DNA from: Marihabitans asiaticum
GTDB lineage: Bacteria; Actinomycetota; Actinomycetes; Actinomycetales; Dermatophilaceae
NCBI RefSeq assembly: GCF_007828725.1
Contig: NZ_VIUW01000002.1
Span: 620,001-684,000 of the forward strand
Direction: 5' to 3'
Length of the DNA stretch: 64,000 nucleotides
The notes beneath the pieces are model-generated. The model was not told where the DNA came from, did not search any database, and saw only the letters and a list, made by a program, of their open reading frames with translations. Positions 17,174 through 25,931 of this stretch are shown here, piece by piece (positions within the stretch are counted from its first letter, which is position 1; each line of letters opens with the position of its first letter). A program made the position numbers and the translations under genes.

Positions 17174-18781
17174 GTGCCAGCACTGATCCGCAACACCGGG
17201 GTGCGCCGGGCTGCCCTCGCGATCCTCGTCGCGGTCGTGGCGCTCTACGGCGGGATCACAGCCACCGTGCTCTTCCCGACGACGGTCCGCACCTCGTACT
17301 ACGCCGCCGACGTGTCGCTGTCGGCGCACCCGGCGGACTCCAGCTCGATCCACGCGGACACCGTGGTCGGAACGATCGCCGCCGAGTTCACCGGGCATGC
17401 CCTCGGGGTGGTCGTCGAGCCGCGGGTGCGCCCCGAGATCGGCGACCTCGTCGCAGGAGGCCGCGTCGACCAGGCCTCGCTCATGGTCACCGAGGCGGAA
17501 CGCAGCGAGGCCATCGGCGCAGCCGTGCAGGGGGTCGCGGTGCGCTTCGCCCTCGGGGGGCTGGGCACCTCGCTCGCGGCGCTCGGTCTGAACTGGTTGA
17601 TCCGGAGGAGTCGCCCCTCCGCGGCCCAGGTCGTCGCGACGGCCATCGCCTGGGCGCTCACCACGGGGCTGGTGGGCTGGACCGCTCGCCAGACCTACCG
17701 GCCGGAGCACTTCGCGGCCGTCCGCAGCACCGGCCTGCTGCAGATCGCCGCCGCCAGCTCCGACCTGCTCACCGATCTCGAGACCCGGTCCGCGCAGGCG
17801 ACCCCGTACCTGCGCAACCTGCTGGCGCTCTCGGCGGCGGTGAGCAACGAGTACACCCCGTCGACCCTGGGGACGCCGCCGGCGCTCACGGTGCTCTTCG
17901 TCTCCGACATCCACGGCACCAACCAGTACGAGCTGATGCGCACGATCGTCGAGGAGCGCGACGTCGACGTCGTCGTCGACACCGGCGACATCATCAACCT
18001 CGGCACGGTCGAGGAGGCCAAGATCGCGGGCATCACCCGGGGCATCGAGTCGCTCGGGGTGCCCTACGTCTTCGTCCGGGGCAACCACGACGCGACCTCG
18101 CCGTCCGACACCCGCCTGCTGCGCGAGCTCGCCGAGGTCGAGGGCGTCGTCCTGCCCGACCCCGGCGACGGCAGCTATCACGAGGTCTCGGTACGCGGCC
18201 TGCGCATCGGCGGCTTCAACGACCCGCGCTACTACGGCGACTCCGACAGCGGTGAGGTCGGTGAGCAGCACTCCGCCCGCGACGCCTGGCTCGAGGCGCT
18301 CGGTGAGGCCACCGCGCCCGACATCGTCATCAGCCATGAGCGTCCCGCCCTCGACGACGTGCCCGGGCGGCTGCTCGTCAACGGTCATGGCCACACCCCC
18401 CGCCTCGACGGGAACCACCTCGAGGTCGGCAGCTTCACCGGCGGCGGGGCGTTGAAGTACTTCCAGCCGACCGGGCCGGACGCCGAGCTCGTCGGCCAGC
18501 CCAGCGCCTTCGACGTGCTGACGCTCGATGACGAGTGCCGCGCCAAGACCCTGACCCGGTACCGGTACCGCGCCGTCATCGAGGGCCGGCCCGACTTCGA
18601 CGAGGTCTCGGTGCTCAATGCCTCACGAAGCATGACCGAGCCCGAGCCGGGCCGCCGGTGCAGCTGGGAGCGGGGGGTGAGCACCCGTCCGCTCGGCTCG
18701 TCGGCGGAGCAGGCTTCGTCGCAGGACGGCTCGTCGCAGAACGACTCGGGCGAGGAGAGCCCCTCGGCGAAGGGGGAATGA
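17174..18781 (+). CDS. Membrane-anchored metallophosphoesterase
   Basis: A transmembrane helix (AALAILVAVVALYGGITATVLF), an extracellular-type middle region with a second hydrophobic pair near residues 125-165, then a calcineurin-like phosphoesterase domain from about residue 235: VSDIHG, VDTGDIIN, VRGNHD and GHGHTPRL supply the metal ligands. A Ser/Gln/Asp-rich tail follows. About 535 residues. Substrate unknown; it may act on phosphodiesters outside the membrane. A TATCGT box six bases before the GTG at 17174 supports a leaderless start there; GTG 17168 is the alternative. Confidence 0.85.
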   Translation: MPALIRNTGVRRAALAILVAVVALYGGITATVLFPTTVRTSYYAADVSLSAHPADSSSIHADTVVGTIAAEFTGHALGVVVEPRVRPEIGDLVAGGRVDQASLMVTEAERSEAIGAAVQGVAVRFALGGLGTSLAALGLNWLIRRSRPSAAQVVATAIAWALTTGLVGWTARQTYRPEHFAAVRSTGLLQIAAASSDLLTDLETRSAQATPYLRNLLALSAAVSNEYTPSTLGTPPALTVLFVSDIHGTNQYELMRTIVEERDVDVVVDTGDIINLGTVEEAKIAGITRGIESLGVPYVFVRGNHDATSPSDTRLLRELAEVEGVVLPDPGDGSYHEVSVRGLRIGGFNDPRYYGDSDSGEVGEQHSARDAWLEALGEATAPDIVISHERPALDDVPGRLLVNGHGHTPRLDGNHLEVGSFTGGGALKYFQPTGPDAELVGQPSAFDVLTLDDECRAKTLTRYRYRAVIEGRPDFDEVSVLNASRSMTEPEPGRRCSWERGVSTRPLGSSAEQASSQDGSSQNDSGEESPSAKGE

Positions 18782-18809
18782 CCCGGCCGCTCGACCCGTC
18801 ACCGCAGGC

Positions 18810-19706
18810 TTAGAGGACCGTCCAACGGGCGGCGACCGCGGGACCACCGCTGCAGGTCAGCCGGTGAGGCTCGGTGAATCCGCGAGCCACGAGCCGCCAG
18901 CGCGGCCCGCTGACGGTCTGCACCTCGACCTCGAAGCGGTGCTGCTCCAGCTGGCTGGACCGCACGCCGACGACGTCGGCCAGGCTCACCCCTTCGCGCA
19001 GGAGGTCGAGCACCGCGACCTGCTCCGGCGCCGTCCACACCGTCCGCCCGCGCCATCGGTCGAGGTCGACGCGCCCGTCGAGGTGACCGATGACGACGTC
19101 CGGAGCGGTGCTGCCATCCACCCCGCCGTACATCGACCCGTCGGGGAGGATCGCGACGTTGCCGGCGAAGCGGTCGCCGCCGAGGTGGGTCGTCTCCCAC
19201 ACCGAGCCGGGCAGGACGTCGTCGAGGACGCGCGCCACGAGGCGGCCCTCGATGGCGCAGCAGACGTCCTTCTTGCCATGGGTGCATACGAGGACGATCG
19301 GGTCGGCGCAGACATCAGGCAGCCCGTCCTGGAACGCCTCGGCGATCGTCACGAGGTCGCCGGGATCGCGCCAGGTCGTGCGCAGCACCCGGCCCCGCAC
19401 CGAGTCGACGAGGATCACCGGCTGGTCCGCGCCCTGCTCAAGCGCCCGACCGTGCCGGCGGACGAGCTGCAGCCGGGCGCCGACGAGGTCGAGCCGTCGG
19501 ACCAGGGCGCCCCGGACGTCGGGGATCGGCGGGGTCGTCGCGGCCTTGTCGGTCCACGGCCCGCGATGGCCGACGAGCATCCACCGTGGGGCGGGGACCG
19601 CCGTCCCCACCCGCTGGTCGCCACGCTCGAGCGCCGCCAACGAGCAGCGCCACCGCCGCGCCGCGGGAGCCGCGGGGTCGGCGGCGCTGGGCGGCAGGTC
19701 GGTCAT
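18810..19706 (-). CDS. Sucrase/ferredoxin-like family protein
   Basis: Member of the Suc_Fer-like group with a thioredoxin-type [2Fe-2S] fold. VCTHGKKDVCCAIEGR contains clustered cysteines and WETTHLGGDRFAGNVAILPDG contains the His and Gly signature. It has 298 residues. Electron-transfer or redox role likely, partner unknown. The start has TAGGGT seven bases upstream (leaderless). It is convergent with the phosphoesterase gene, with 28 bp between their ends and no clear terminator. Confidence 0.88.
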   Translation of the reverse strand: MTDLPPSAADPAAPAARRWRCSLAALERGDQRVGTAVPAPRWMLVGHRGPWTDKAATTPPIPDVRGALVRRLDLVGARLQLVRRHGRALEQGADQPVILVDSVRGRVLRTTWRDPGDLVTIAEAFQDGLPDVCADPIVLVCTHGKKDVCCAIEGRLVARVLDDVLPGSVWETTHLGGDRFAGNVAILPDGSMYGGVDGSTAPDVVIGHLDGRVDLDRWRGRTVWTAPEQVAVLDLLREGVSLADVVGVRSSQLEQHRFEVEVQTVSGPRWRLVARGFTEPHRLTCSGGPAVAARWTVL

Positions 19707-19760
19707 CGACCCGACCCTACGCGGCGGACCTGGGCGGTGGGAGTCGGCACCGGGCGGTGG

Positions 19761-21005
19761 TCAGGCCGGCTCGAGCACGGCGACACCGGCGGTGACCAGC
19801 CGGGCCGCGACCTCGGCGCCGACGTCGTCGACGGCGAGCGCACCCGAGCGCAGCAGACGGGTGATCGCGTCCTCGTGCTCCTCGGCGATCCGCAGCCGAC
19901 CCGCCCGCGAGAGCAGCACCCCGTCGAGCAGACGAGCGTCGAGGTGCTCGCGCAGACGCAGCCGCCACCGGTCGGGAGCGGCGCGCATCTGCCCCAGCTG
20001 CTCGGTGGTGCGCACCGGGTTCGTCGGCGACGGTCGAGCGGTCCCCCGCCGCTGGGCGGCGACCCGGGCCGCCACCCGGGCCGGGTCGACCCGGCCCATC
20101 GCCGCGCCGAGCGCGTCGCGGGCAGCCTCGATCTCCTCCCCATAGGTCGCGGCATCCGCGACGTCGACCCCGAGGTCGAGGGAGGCGCGCAGCTCGGGGT
20201 CGTCGGCGATGAGCATCCGTGCCTCGGCGACGACGGCGTCGAGGACGTGCCCGCCCTGCCAGGTGTGCACGCCGAGCGTGATGTGGTTGCTCACCCCGCC
20301 GAGTGCGGTCGCGGAGTGCAGCCACCCCCGCGGCAGGTAGAGGCAGTCACCGGGCTGGAGCGTCGCCTCGAGGTAGGGCTCACCCTCGGCCTGCCGCCCG
20401 ACGGCGTCGGAGCGCTCGCCCCACGGCTCGGTGCGCAGCGGGTCGCGCAAGACGGGCTCGTGGATGCGCCAGGTCTTCTCGCCGCTGACCTGCATGACGA
20501 AGACGTCGTGCACGTCGTAGTGGGCGGAGAACCCGGTGCTCTGCGGCGGTGTGATGTAGGCGTTGGCCTGCACCGGGTGCCCGAGGTCATCGGCGAGGTC
20601 ATGGACGAAGTCGGTCAGCGGCCCCCAGGTCCGGTGCAGCCCCTGAAGCACGATGGTGTGGCCGTCGGCGAAGAGCCGGGTGAGATCGGTGTCGCTGACC
20701 TGGTCGGCGACCATCGCTCCGGTGCCGCCCGGCCGGGTGAAGTCACGCTCGGCCATGGTGCGCCCGCCCTTGGCGACCCGGACGAAGGGGGTGCGCAGCC
20801 CCCGGCGGGAGAGCAGCTCGTCGACCGCGTCGTTGGAGAGGAGGTCGGCGAAGGGGGCGGGCAGCTCACCGGCGCGGGAGAGCAGGGGCTGGGTACCCCA
20901 GTGCTGATCGGCGAACTCGTCGCGGTCGATCGCGACGAGGCGGGCCAGACCGGTGGGAGCACCGGGCCGGCCCGCCTGTTCACTGACGGGAGTCGTGGCG
21001 CTCAC
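19761..21005 (-). CDS. JmjC/cupin-4 oxygenase (ribosomal oxygenase-like)
   Basis: Fe(II)/2-oxoglutarate-dependent oxygenase of the RoxA(YcfD)/cupin_4 type; known members hydroxylate ribosomal protein residues. [24 protein letters not shown] near residue 170 provides the HxD iron ligands and strand, [17 protein letters not shown] provides the distal His. The C-terminal 180 residues form a helical dimerisation and winged-helix-like part. It has 414 residues. Its GTG start follows immediately after the stop of the Asp/Gly/Ala-repeat ORF (TGA-GTG), so translation is probably coupled. The substrate is unknown; the repeat peptide is a speculative candidate. Confidence 0.88.
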   Translation of the reverse strand: MSATTPVSEQAGRPGAPTGLARLVAIDRDEFADQHWGTQPLLSRAGELPAPFADLLSNDAVDELLSRRGLRTPFVRVAKGGRTMAERDFTRPGGTGAMVADQVSDTDLTRLFADGHTIVLQGLHRTWGPLTDFVHDLADDLGHPVQANAYITPPQSTGFSAHYDVHDVFVMQVSGEKTWRIHEPVLRDPLRTEPWGERSDAVGRQAEGEPYLEATLQPGDCLYLPRGWLHSATALGGVSNHITLGVHTWQGGHVLDAVVAEARMLIADDPELRASLDLGVDVADAATYGEEIEAARDALGAAMGRVDPARVAARVAAQRRGTARPSPTNPVRTTEQLGQMRAAPDRWRLRLREHLDARLLDGVLLSRAGRLRIAEEHEDAITRLLRSGALAVDDVGAEVAARLVTAGVAVLEPA

Positions 21006-21362
21006 TCAGAGGCCACGCTCGACCGGGGACGCGCTGCCGTCGGCACCACCGTCACCAGCACCGCCATCGGCGCCACCGTCACCAGCAGCGCCGTCACCAG
21101 CAGCGCCATCGGCGCCACCGTCACCAGCAGCGCCGTCACCAGCACCGCCGTCAGCACCGCCATCGGCGCCACCGTCACCAGCAGCGCCGTCACCAGCACC
21201 GCCATCGGCGCCACCGTCACCAGCAGCGCCGTCACCAGCACCGCCGTCAGCGCCACCGTCACCGGCGCCGCCGTCCGCGCCACCATCGGCGCCACCGTCA
21301 CCAGCGCCGCCGTCGGCGGGGCCGTGACCGGGCTTGATCTCCTCGTCGCCTGGCTGAGTCAT
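21006..21362 (-). CDS. Asp/Gly/Ala-repeat small protein
   Basis: A 118-residue protein with a short leader-like N-terminus ([15 protein letters not shown]) followed by about 90 residues built of GDGGADGGA and GDGAA blocks, ending SASPVERGL. It is strongly acidic, has no Lys or Arg in the repeat and no Cys. The DNA is a tandem repeat with a unit near 30 bp that could slip. The start is well supported: AAGGAGG lies seven bases upstream. The stop abuts the start of the JmjC-oxygenase gene. No family is recognised. The opposite strand can be read as Pro/Ser/Ala repeats but lacks a ribosome site. Confidence 0.65.
   Translation of the reverse strand: MTQPGDEEIKPGHGPADGGAGDGGADGGADGGAGDGGADGGAGDGAAGDGGADGGAGDGAAGDGGADGGADGGAGDGAAGDGGADGAAGDGAAGDGGADGGAGDGGADGSASPVERGL
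21030..21325. repeat. GC-rich tandem repeat inside the Asp/Gly/Ala ORF
   Basis: Degenerate tandem copies of CACCGTCACCAGCAGCGCCG and CATCGGCGCCACCGTCACCA blocks make up nearly the whole ORF. The block lengths are multiples of three, so copy-number changes would keep the frame. Repeats of this sort often differ between strains and are prone to assembly collapse, so the true length may differ. Confidence 0.8.
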
Positions 21363-21494
21363 CCTCTGCCTCCTTCGGATCGGGCCCGCGGCACCCGTGC
21401 CGCGGGCGTCTCACCATCCTGCCCCTCCCGGAAGACCAGCGGGGGTTTCGGCCAGGGGGCACTCCCCCTTCGCCGCAGTCCGTATCGTGCCTCC

Positions 21495-22781
21495 ATGGCC
21501 AAGACCACTCGAGACCTCGACCTCGTCCTCCTCGGAGCGACCGGCTTCGTCGGCGAGCTGACGGCCGCGCACCTGCGCGACCACGCTCCCGCCGACCTTC
21601 GCATCGGCATCGCCGGTCGCTCCCGCGCCAAGCTCGCGGCCCTCGTCGAGCGGCTCGGAGGCGCGGCCCACACCTGGGAGCAGATCGTCCTCGACACCTC
21701 CGACAGCGCCGGCTGCGACGCCCTCGCCGCCCGCACCCGGGTTGTCGCGACGACCGTCGGCCCGTACGTGCGCTATGGCAAGGAGGTCGTCCGGGCCTGC
21801 GCCGAGGCGGGCACCGACTACTGCGACCTCACCGGCGAGGTGCTCTTCGTCCGCGACGTCGCCGACGCCTTCCACGAGCTGGCCGCGAGCACGGGAGCGC
21901 GGATCGTCCCGTCCTGCGGATTCGACTCCATCCCCTCCGACCTCGGCGTCTGGCTCACCGCTCAGGAGGCCCGGGAGCGCGGCCTCGGCGAGCTGACCCG
22001 GACCGTGCTCTTCGTGCGCTCGCTGCGCGGGGGGCTGAGCGGCGGGACGATCGACTCGATGCGCCAGCAGGCCATCGACAGCTCGGACAAGGTGGCCCGC
22101 CGCACCGCCGCCGACCCGTACGCGCTCAGCCCCGACCGGGCAGCCGAGCCCAGCTCGCGGCGGACTCGCCGAAGCAGCGACCAGAGCACCCCGGCGCGGG
22201 TCCTGGACAAGATCACCGGCTCGCTCCCGGTGCGGCGCACGGAGGACGGGCGCTGGACCGGCCCCTTCGTCATGGCCGCCTACAACACGCGGGTCGTGCG
22301 CCGCAGCAACGCCCTGCTCGACTGGGCGTACGGGCGCGACTTCCGCTACGCCGAGGTGACCGACTTCGGCACGAAGGTCACCTCGCCGATGATGGCCACC
22401 GGGATGAGCGTCGGCCTGCTCGGGATGCTCGGCGGCATGGCGTTCGGCCCCACCCGTGCCCTGCTCGACAAGGCGCTGCCCGCGCCGGGCGAGGGCCCGG
22501 ACGAGGACAGCCGGGCCAAGGGCCGCTTCCGGCTCGAGATCGTCGCCGAGACGACGTCCGGTCAGACCGTGCGCACCACGGTCGCCGCGCCGTACGACCC
22601 GGGCTACAACGGCACGGCGATCATGCTCGGCCAGTCGGCCCTGTGCCTCGCGGCCGACGAGGCGCGTGGCGAAGGGGGCGTGCTCACCACCGCGGTCGCG
22701 ATGGCCGAGCCGCTCATCGAGCGGCTGCGCGGCTTCGACTTCACCTTCGACGCCGTCGTTGACACCACTGCCGACTCCTGA
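21495..22781 (+). CDS. Saccharopine dehydrogenase-like/trans-acting enoyl reductase family
   Basis: Rossmann-fold protein of the family of mycobacterial Rv2449c/Rv2953 (the latter a trans-acting enoyl reductase in phenolglycolipid synthesis). LVLLGATGFVGELTAAHL is the nucleotide-binding motif; VVATTVGPYVRYGKEVVRACAEAGTDYCDLTGE and PSCGFDSIPSDLGVWL are family hallmarks. It has 428 residues. It probably reduces a lipid or acyl substrate at the membrane, by analogy. A TATCGT box six bases before the ATG indicates a leaderless transcript. No partner genes for lipid synthesis are adjacent. Confidence 0.88.
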   Translation: MAKTTRDLDLVLLGATGFVGELTAAHLRDHAPADLRIGIAGRSRAKLAALVERLGGAAHTWEQIVLDTSDSAGCDALAARTRVVATTVGPYVRYGKEVVRACAEAGTDYCDLTGEVLFVRDVADAFHELAASTGARIVPSCGFDSIPSDLGVWLTAQEARERGLGELTRTVLFVRSLRGGLSGGTIDSMRQQAIDSSDKVARRTAADPYALSPDRAAEPSSRRTRRSSDQSTPARVLDKITGSLPVRRTEDGRWTGPFVMAAYNTRVVRRSNALLDWAYGRDFRYAEVTDFGTKVTSPMMATGMSVGLLGMLGGMAFGPTRALLDKALPAPGEGPDEDSRAKGRFRLEIVAETTSGQTVRTTVAAPYDPGYNGTAIMLGQSALCLAADEARGEGGVLTTAVAMAEPLIERLRGFDFTFDAVVDTTADS

Positions 22782-22820
22782 CCCCGGCGGGTATCGGGAG
22801 TCGGCGGGAGCCTGCCGAGG

Positions 22821-23903
22821 TCAGCCCTCGTCGTAGGCCCGGGCCTCGGGGATGGGGGCATCGACCCCGTCGACGTCGACCGTCTTGTGCCACGACTGGG
22901 TGCGGTAGGACGTGCTCCACCCCATCGCCTGGTACAGCCCGTCGGCGCCGGTCGGGCTGTCGGCGTCGACCTCGAGGGTGACCCGGTTGCGCCCCAGCTC
23001 GGCGGCGTCCCGGATGACCGCGTGGATCAGCGCCTTGGCGACACCCCGGCCACGGGCCAGGCGGTGCACCCCGATGTAGTCGAGGTAGCTGCCCTCGACC
23101 CCTGAGTCGTCTGCGGGCAGCACGGAGGAGACGACCGCTCCGCCGGGCAACCAGGTGCCGTCCTCCTCGACCTCGGAGATCCACCAGTGGTCCCACCGGT
23201 GGCCGGGAACCTCTCGCTGCCGGTGGAGGAACTCCGGGAAGGACTCGCGGTAGGAGTTGAAGTGGTCGGCGAAGGACTCCTCGAGCATGAGATGCACGGT
23301 CTGGATGTCCGCGGCGACCGGGGTCCCGTCGTCATGCTCGGCCACCCGCCGCACCCGCGTCCCCTCCCGGGGGGCGGGCAGGTCGCGGTCGGTGGGGGTC
23401 ACCGGCCGGCTCATCTGCAGCCAGCTCCGGGTGAGGTCGAATCCGGCGGCCTCGAGGAAGCGCTGGTACTCCTTGTCGGCGCTGTGCACGCTCACGTCGA
23501 TGAGGGTGCCGCCCAGGCCGCGCTCGACGGCGATCCGGGCGGCGATCTCCTCGCACCACGCGAGCAGCGCTGAGGCCAGCTCGTCGCGGTCGGTGGCCTC
23601 GGGCGCGAGGGTGAGATCGATGTTCGTGCGGCCCGCGGCCCGGTCGTGCACCCGGACCCACGCGAGGAGGCGAGCATCTCCCCCTTCGCCGTCACGGACC
23701 ACCAGCTGGCGCCGGGTCCATGACCCCAGCCCCCAGACCTCCATGCCGACCTCGTCGGCGCTCACCGAGCCGGACCCGGTGGCGCGCTGCTTGGCCGCGG
23801 TGGCCATCCGCGCGATGTCCTCGGTGTCGGACTCCGTCGGTGGAGAGGCGATCCAGTCGTGGGGCAGCTCGGGCATCAACGGGCTGTGCGGGTGCTCGCT
23901 CAC
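22821..23903 (-). CDS. GNAT N-acetyltransferase, two-domain
   Basis: About 360 residues with tandem GNAT-like halves, as in mycothiol synthase relatives. The N-terminal half is degenerate (LLAWVRVHDRAAGRTNIDLTLAPEA); the C-terminal half has YLDYIGVHRLARGRGVAKALIHAVI, the acetyl-CoA-binding motif A, and GLYQAMGWSTSYRTQSW. Substrate unknown. The start is taken as GTG 23903, six bases after GATGAT, a leaderless arrangement; ATG at residue 15 is an alternative. Three direct repeats lie upstream at 23941-24023. Confidence 0.82.
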   Translation of the reverse strand: MSEHPHSPLMPELPHDWIASPPTESDTEDIARMATAAKQRATGSGSVSADEVGMEVWGLGSWTRRQLVVRDGEGGDARLLAWVRVHDRAAGRTNIDLTLAPEATDRDELASALLAWCEEIAARIAVERGLGGTLIDVSVHSADKEYQRFLEAAGFDLTRSWLQMSRPVTPTDRDLPAPREGTRVRRVAEHDDGTPVAADIQTVHLMLEESFADHFNSYRESFPEFLHRQREVPGHRWDHWWISEVEEDGTWLPGGAVVSSVLPADDSGVEGSYLDYIGVHRLARGRGVAKALIHAVIRDAAELGRNRVTLEVDADSPTGADGLYQAMGWSTSYRTQSWHKTVDVDGVDAPIPEARAYDEG

Positions 23904-23940
23904 ACCCTCATCATCCCAAATCGCCCCGACCCCCGTCCGC

Positions 23941-24023
23941 ACCTGCCAAGGCACGTACCCAGGTGGGCCCCACCTGCCAAGGCACGTACCCGACCAAGCC
24001 CGCACCTGCCAAGGCAGGTGCGG
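23941..24023. repeat. Three direct repeats ACCTGCCAAGGCACGTACCC
   Basis: Copies begin at 23941, 23972 and 24004 (spacing 31 and 32). The first two are identical over 20 bases; the third changes to ACCTGCCAAGGCAGGT, which makes a perfect hairpin (GCACCTGCC-AA-GGCAGGTGC). They lie between the crotonase stop and the GNAT start on the minus strand, so they could be operator sites for the GNAT gene or a terminator for the crotonase. Too few and too close for a CRISPR array. Confidence 0.75.
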
Positions 24024-24058
24024 GATCAACCGTCGTGGGCGCGAAGGTGGACGGCCGG

Positions 24059-24877
24059 TCAGCGCAGCAGGCCCCGCTTGCGCTCGGCGTAGTCGGCCGT
24101 CGTCCGGCCGAAGGCAGCCTGCTGCGCCCGGCGGGTGTTGTCGGCAAGGAGCAGACCGAGCTGCTCCATCCGCTCCCGGGCGAAGGTGCGCCGGGCGCTG
24201 CGGTGCCAGGTGTCGTCAAAGACCCGCTTCGCCGCGGCCAGCTGGTCGGGGCTATGGGTGAGCAGCTGCTCGACGAGCTCGCGGGCCCGTCCGAGCGGGT
24301 CGATCGAGGTCTCGGTCGCCACCCCGAGTCGCACGGCCTCCTCGCCGTCGAGCATCTCCCCGGTCATCGCGAGCCGCTTCGCCACGTCGAGGCGCACCTG
24401 CTCGGAGAGCGACTGCACCCCGCTCATGTCCGGGATAATCCCCCACCGCGACTCGAGCACCGACCAGCGCGCGTCGGGCGCGGTGATGCGGAAGTCGGCG
24501 CCCATCGCGATCTGCAGCCCACCGCCGAGGCAGTTGCCCTGCACCGCCGCGATGACCGGCACGGGGATGCGCCGGAACCCCCAGCACGCCTCCTGGAAGG
24601 TGTTGGTGCCTCGCCACGGCCGCGGCACGAAGGTCTTGGCGATGCCGGCCTGGTCCTTCATCACGGTCGCGAAGTCGAGCCCGGCGCAGAACGACTCGCC
24701 CGCACCGGTCAGCACGACCGCCCGCAGCGTACGGTCGTCGGCGAGCTCGTGGGCGGTGCTCGCGAGCGCGTCGAGCATCGGCAGGGTCAGCGCGTTGAGC
24801 TTCTCCGGCCGGTCGAGGCGCACCGTCGCCACTCCCGCGTCGATGGTGGTCGTGATGTGCTCGCAGCGGTTGGCCAT
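24059..24877 (-). CDS. Enoyl-CoA hydratase/isomerase (crotonase)
   Basis: A 272-residue crotonase-fold enzyme. LTGAGESFCAGLDF and VQGNCLGGGLQIAMGADFRI form the CoA oxyanion hole; WSVLESRWGIIPDMSG has Glu at the catalytic position used by hydratases, followed by Asp in the isomerase-like region. Likely acts on acyl-CoA in beta-oxidation or a related route. The ATG has TAGGCT seven bases upstream (leaderless). It is divergent from the lactonase-like gene with 33 bp between starts, so the two promoters overlap. Confidence 0.92.
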   Translation of the reverse strand: MANRCEHITTTIDAGVATVRLDRPEKLNALTLPMLDALASTAHELADDRTLRAVVLTGAGESFCAGLDFATVMKDQAGIAKTFVPRPWRGTNTFQEACWGFRRIPVPVIAAVQGNCLGGGLQIAMGADFRITAPDARWSVLESRWGIIPDMSGVQSLSEQVRLDVAKRLAMTGEMLDGEEAVRLGVATETSIDPLGRARELVEQLLTHSPDQLAAAKRVFDDTWHRSARRTFARERMEQLGLLLADNTRRAQQAAFGRTTADYAERKRGLLR

Positions 24878-24910
24878 GCTCGCAGCCTACGGCGCCCTAG
24901 GGTCGGTGCG

Positions 24911-25918
24911 ATGACGGCGATGTGGATCGGCTGCTACACCGGCGAGATGGGCGAGGGCGAAGGGGTGACCCGGGTCGATCTCTCGACCGGACGGCAGCGC
25001 GTGGTCACCGGAGGTGTGCCATCGCCGAGCTGGCTCGTGCCGGTAGGCGACGGGGTCCTGGCCGTCAGCGAGTCCGAAGGGGGTGAGCTGACCCTCCTCG
25101 GACCGAATGGATCTCTCGCCGCGGGCCGCACCGGCGCCGGGTGGCCCTGCCACGCGGCGCGGCTCACCCCTTCGCTCCTGGCGGTCGCGCACTACGGCAC
25201 CGGTCGGGTCACCACCGTCGAGCTGACCGACGGTGCGCCCGGGAGGGTCGTCGACGAGGTCGACCTCGGCGGGCTGCCGCTCGGTCCGCGGGCCGACCGG
25301 CAGGACGGCTCGCACCCGCACCAGGTGGTCCTCGACGAGACGCGGGGCGAGGTGCTCGTCCCCGACCTCGGCGCGGACGTCGTGCACCGGCTCGCGCTGC
25401 GCGAGGGCCGGCTCACCCGCGGCGGCGACGTCATCGAGGTGCCACCAGGCTTCGGCCCGCGGCACCTGATGCTCGCCGGTGACCTCCTCCTCGTCGTCGG
25501 CGAGCTGAGCAGCGAGCTCTGGCTGGGTCGGTGGGACGAGGCGAAGGGGTGGCAGCAACTCGGTCAGCGACCCAGCCTGGTCGAGCCGGTGGCGCCCGAT
25601 GAGTCGAGCGACGAAGGCGGCGCCAACCTGCCCTCGGCGGTGCGGCTGACCGACGACGACCACGTGCTCGTGGGCAACCGGGGCGCCGACCGGGTCAGCG
25701 TCTTCGCCCTGGACCGGGGGGCCGGCTCGCTCACCGCGGTGCGCGACGTCCCGGCCCACGGCGCGTGGCCGCGGGACCTCGTGGTCGACGGCGACGACGT
25801 GTGGGTGGCCTGCGAGCGCGGCCACGCCGTGACGCGGGTGCGCTGGCGCGGCCCCGGGGCCGGGAGGCTCGGGGAGCGCATCGCCACCGGGTCACCGACC
25901 GCGGTGGTCCTGGGGTAG
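24911..25918 (+). CDS. Lactonase-family beta-propeller (6-phosphogluconolactonase-like)
   Basis: A 335-residue seven-bladed propeller of the PF10282 type. MWIGCYTGEMGEGEGVTRVDL is the usual first blade, DGSHPHQVVLDETRGEVLVPDLGADVVH and GPRHLMLAGDLLLVVGELSSEL contain the conserved His and Glu positions, and the last blade closes with DDVWVACERGHAVTRV. Real substrate unknown; E. coli Pgl of this fold hydrolyses 6-phosphogluconolactone. TAGGGT lies seven bases before the ATG (leaderless). Confidence 0.85.
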   Translation: MTAMWIGCYTGEMGEGEGVTRVDLSTGRQRVVTGGVPSPSWLVPVGDGVLAVSESEGGELTLLGPNGSLAAGRTGAGWPCHAARLTPSLLAVAHYGTGRVTTVELTDGAPGRVVDEVDLGGLPLGPRADRQDGSHPHQVVLDETRGEVLVPDLGADVVHRLALREGRLTRGGDVIEVPPGFGPRHLMLAGDLLLVVGELSSELWLGRWDEAKGWQQLGQRPSLVEPVAPDESSDEGGANLPSAVRLTDDDHVLVGNRGADRVSVFALDRGAGSLTAVRDVPAHGAWPRDLVVDGDDVWVACERGHAVTRVRWRGPGAGRLGERIATGSPTAVVLG

Positions 25919-25931
25919 CGCGAAGCGCGGG

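Noticed and set aside
20953-21327. Plus-strand Pro/Ser/Ala repeat frame opposite the Asp/Gly/Ala ORF
   Set aside because: No ribosome site or promoter, whereas the minus-strand frame has AAGGAGG and abuts the oxygenase gene.
18864-21494. Long plus-strand extension upstream of the enoyl-reductase-like gene
   Set aside because: Covers the Suc_Fer and cupin genes on the other strand; the real start at 21495 has its own -10 box.
23941-24023. CRISPR array
   Set aside because: Only three 20-bp repeats with 11-12 bp gaps, no cas genes; spacing far too short.
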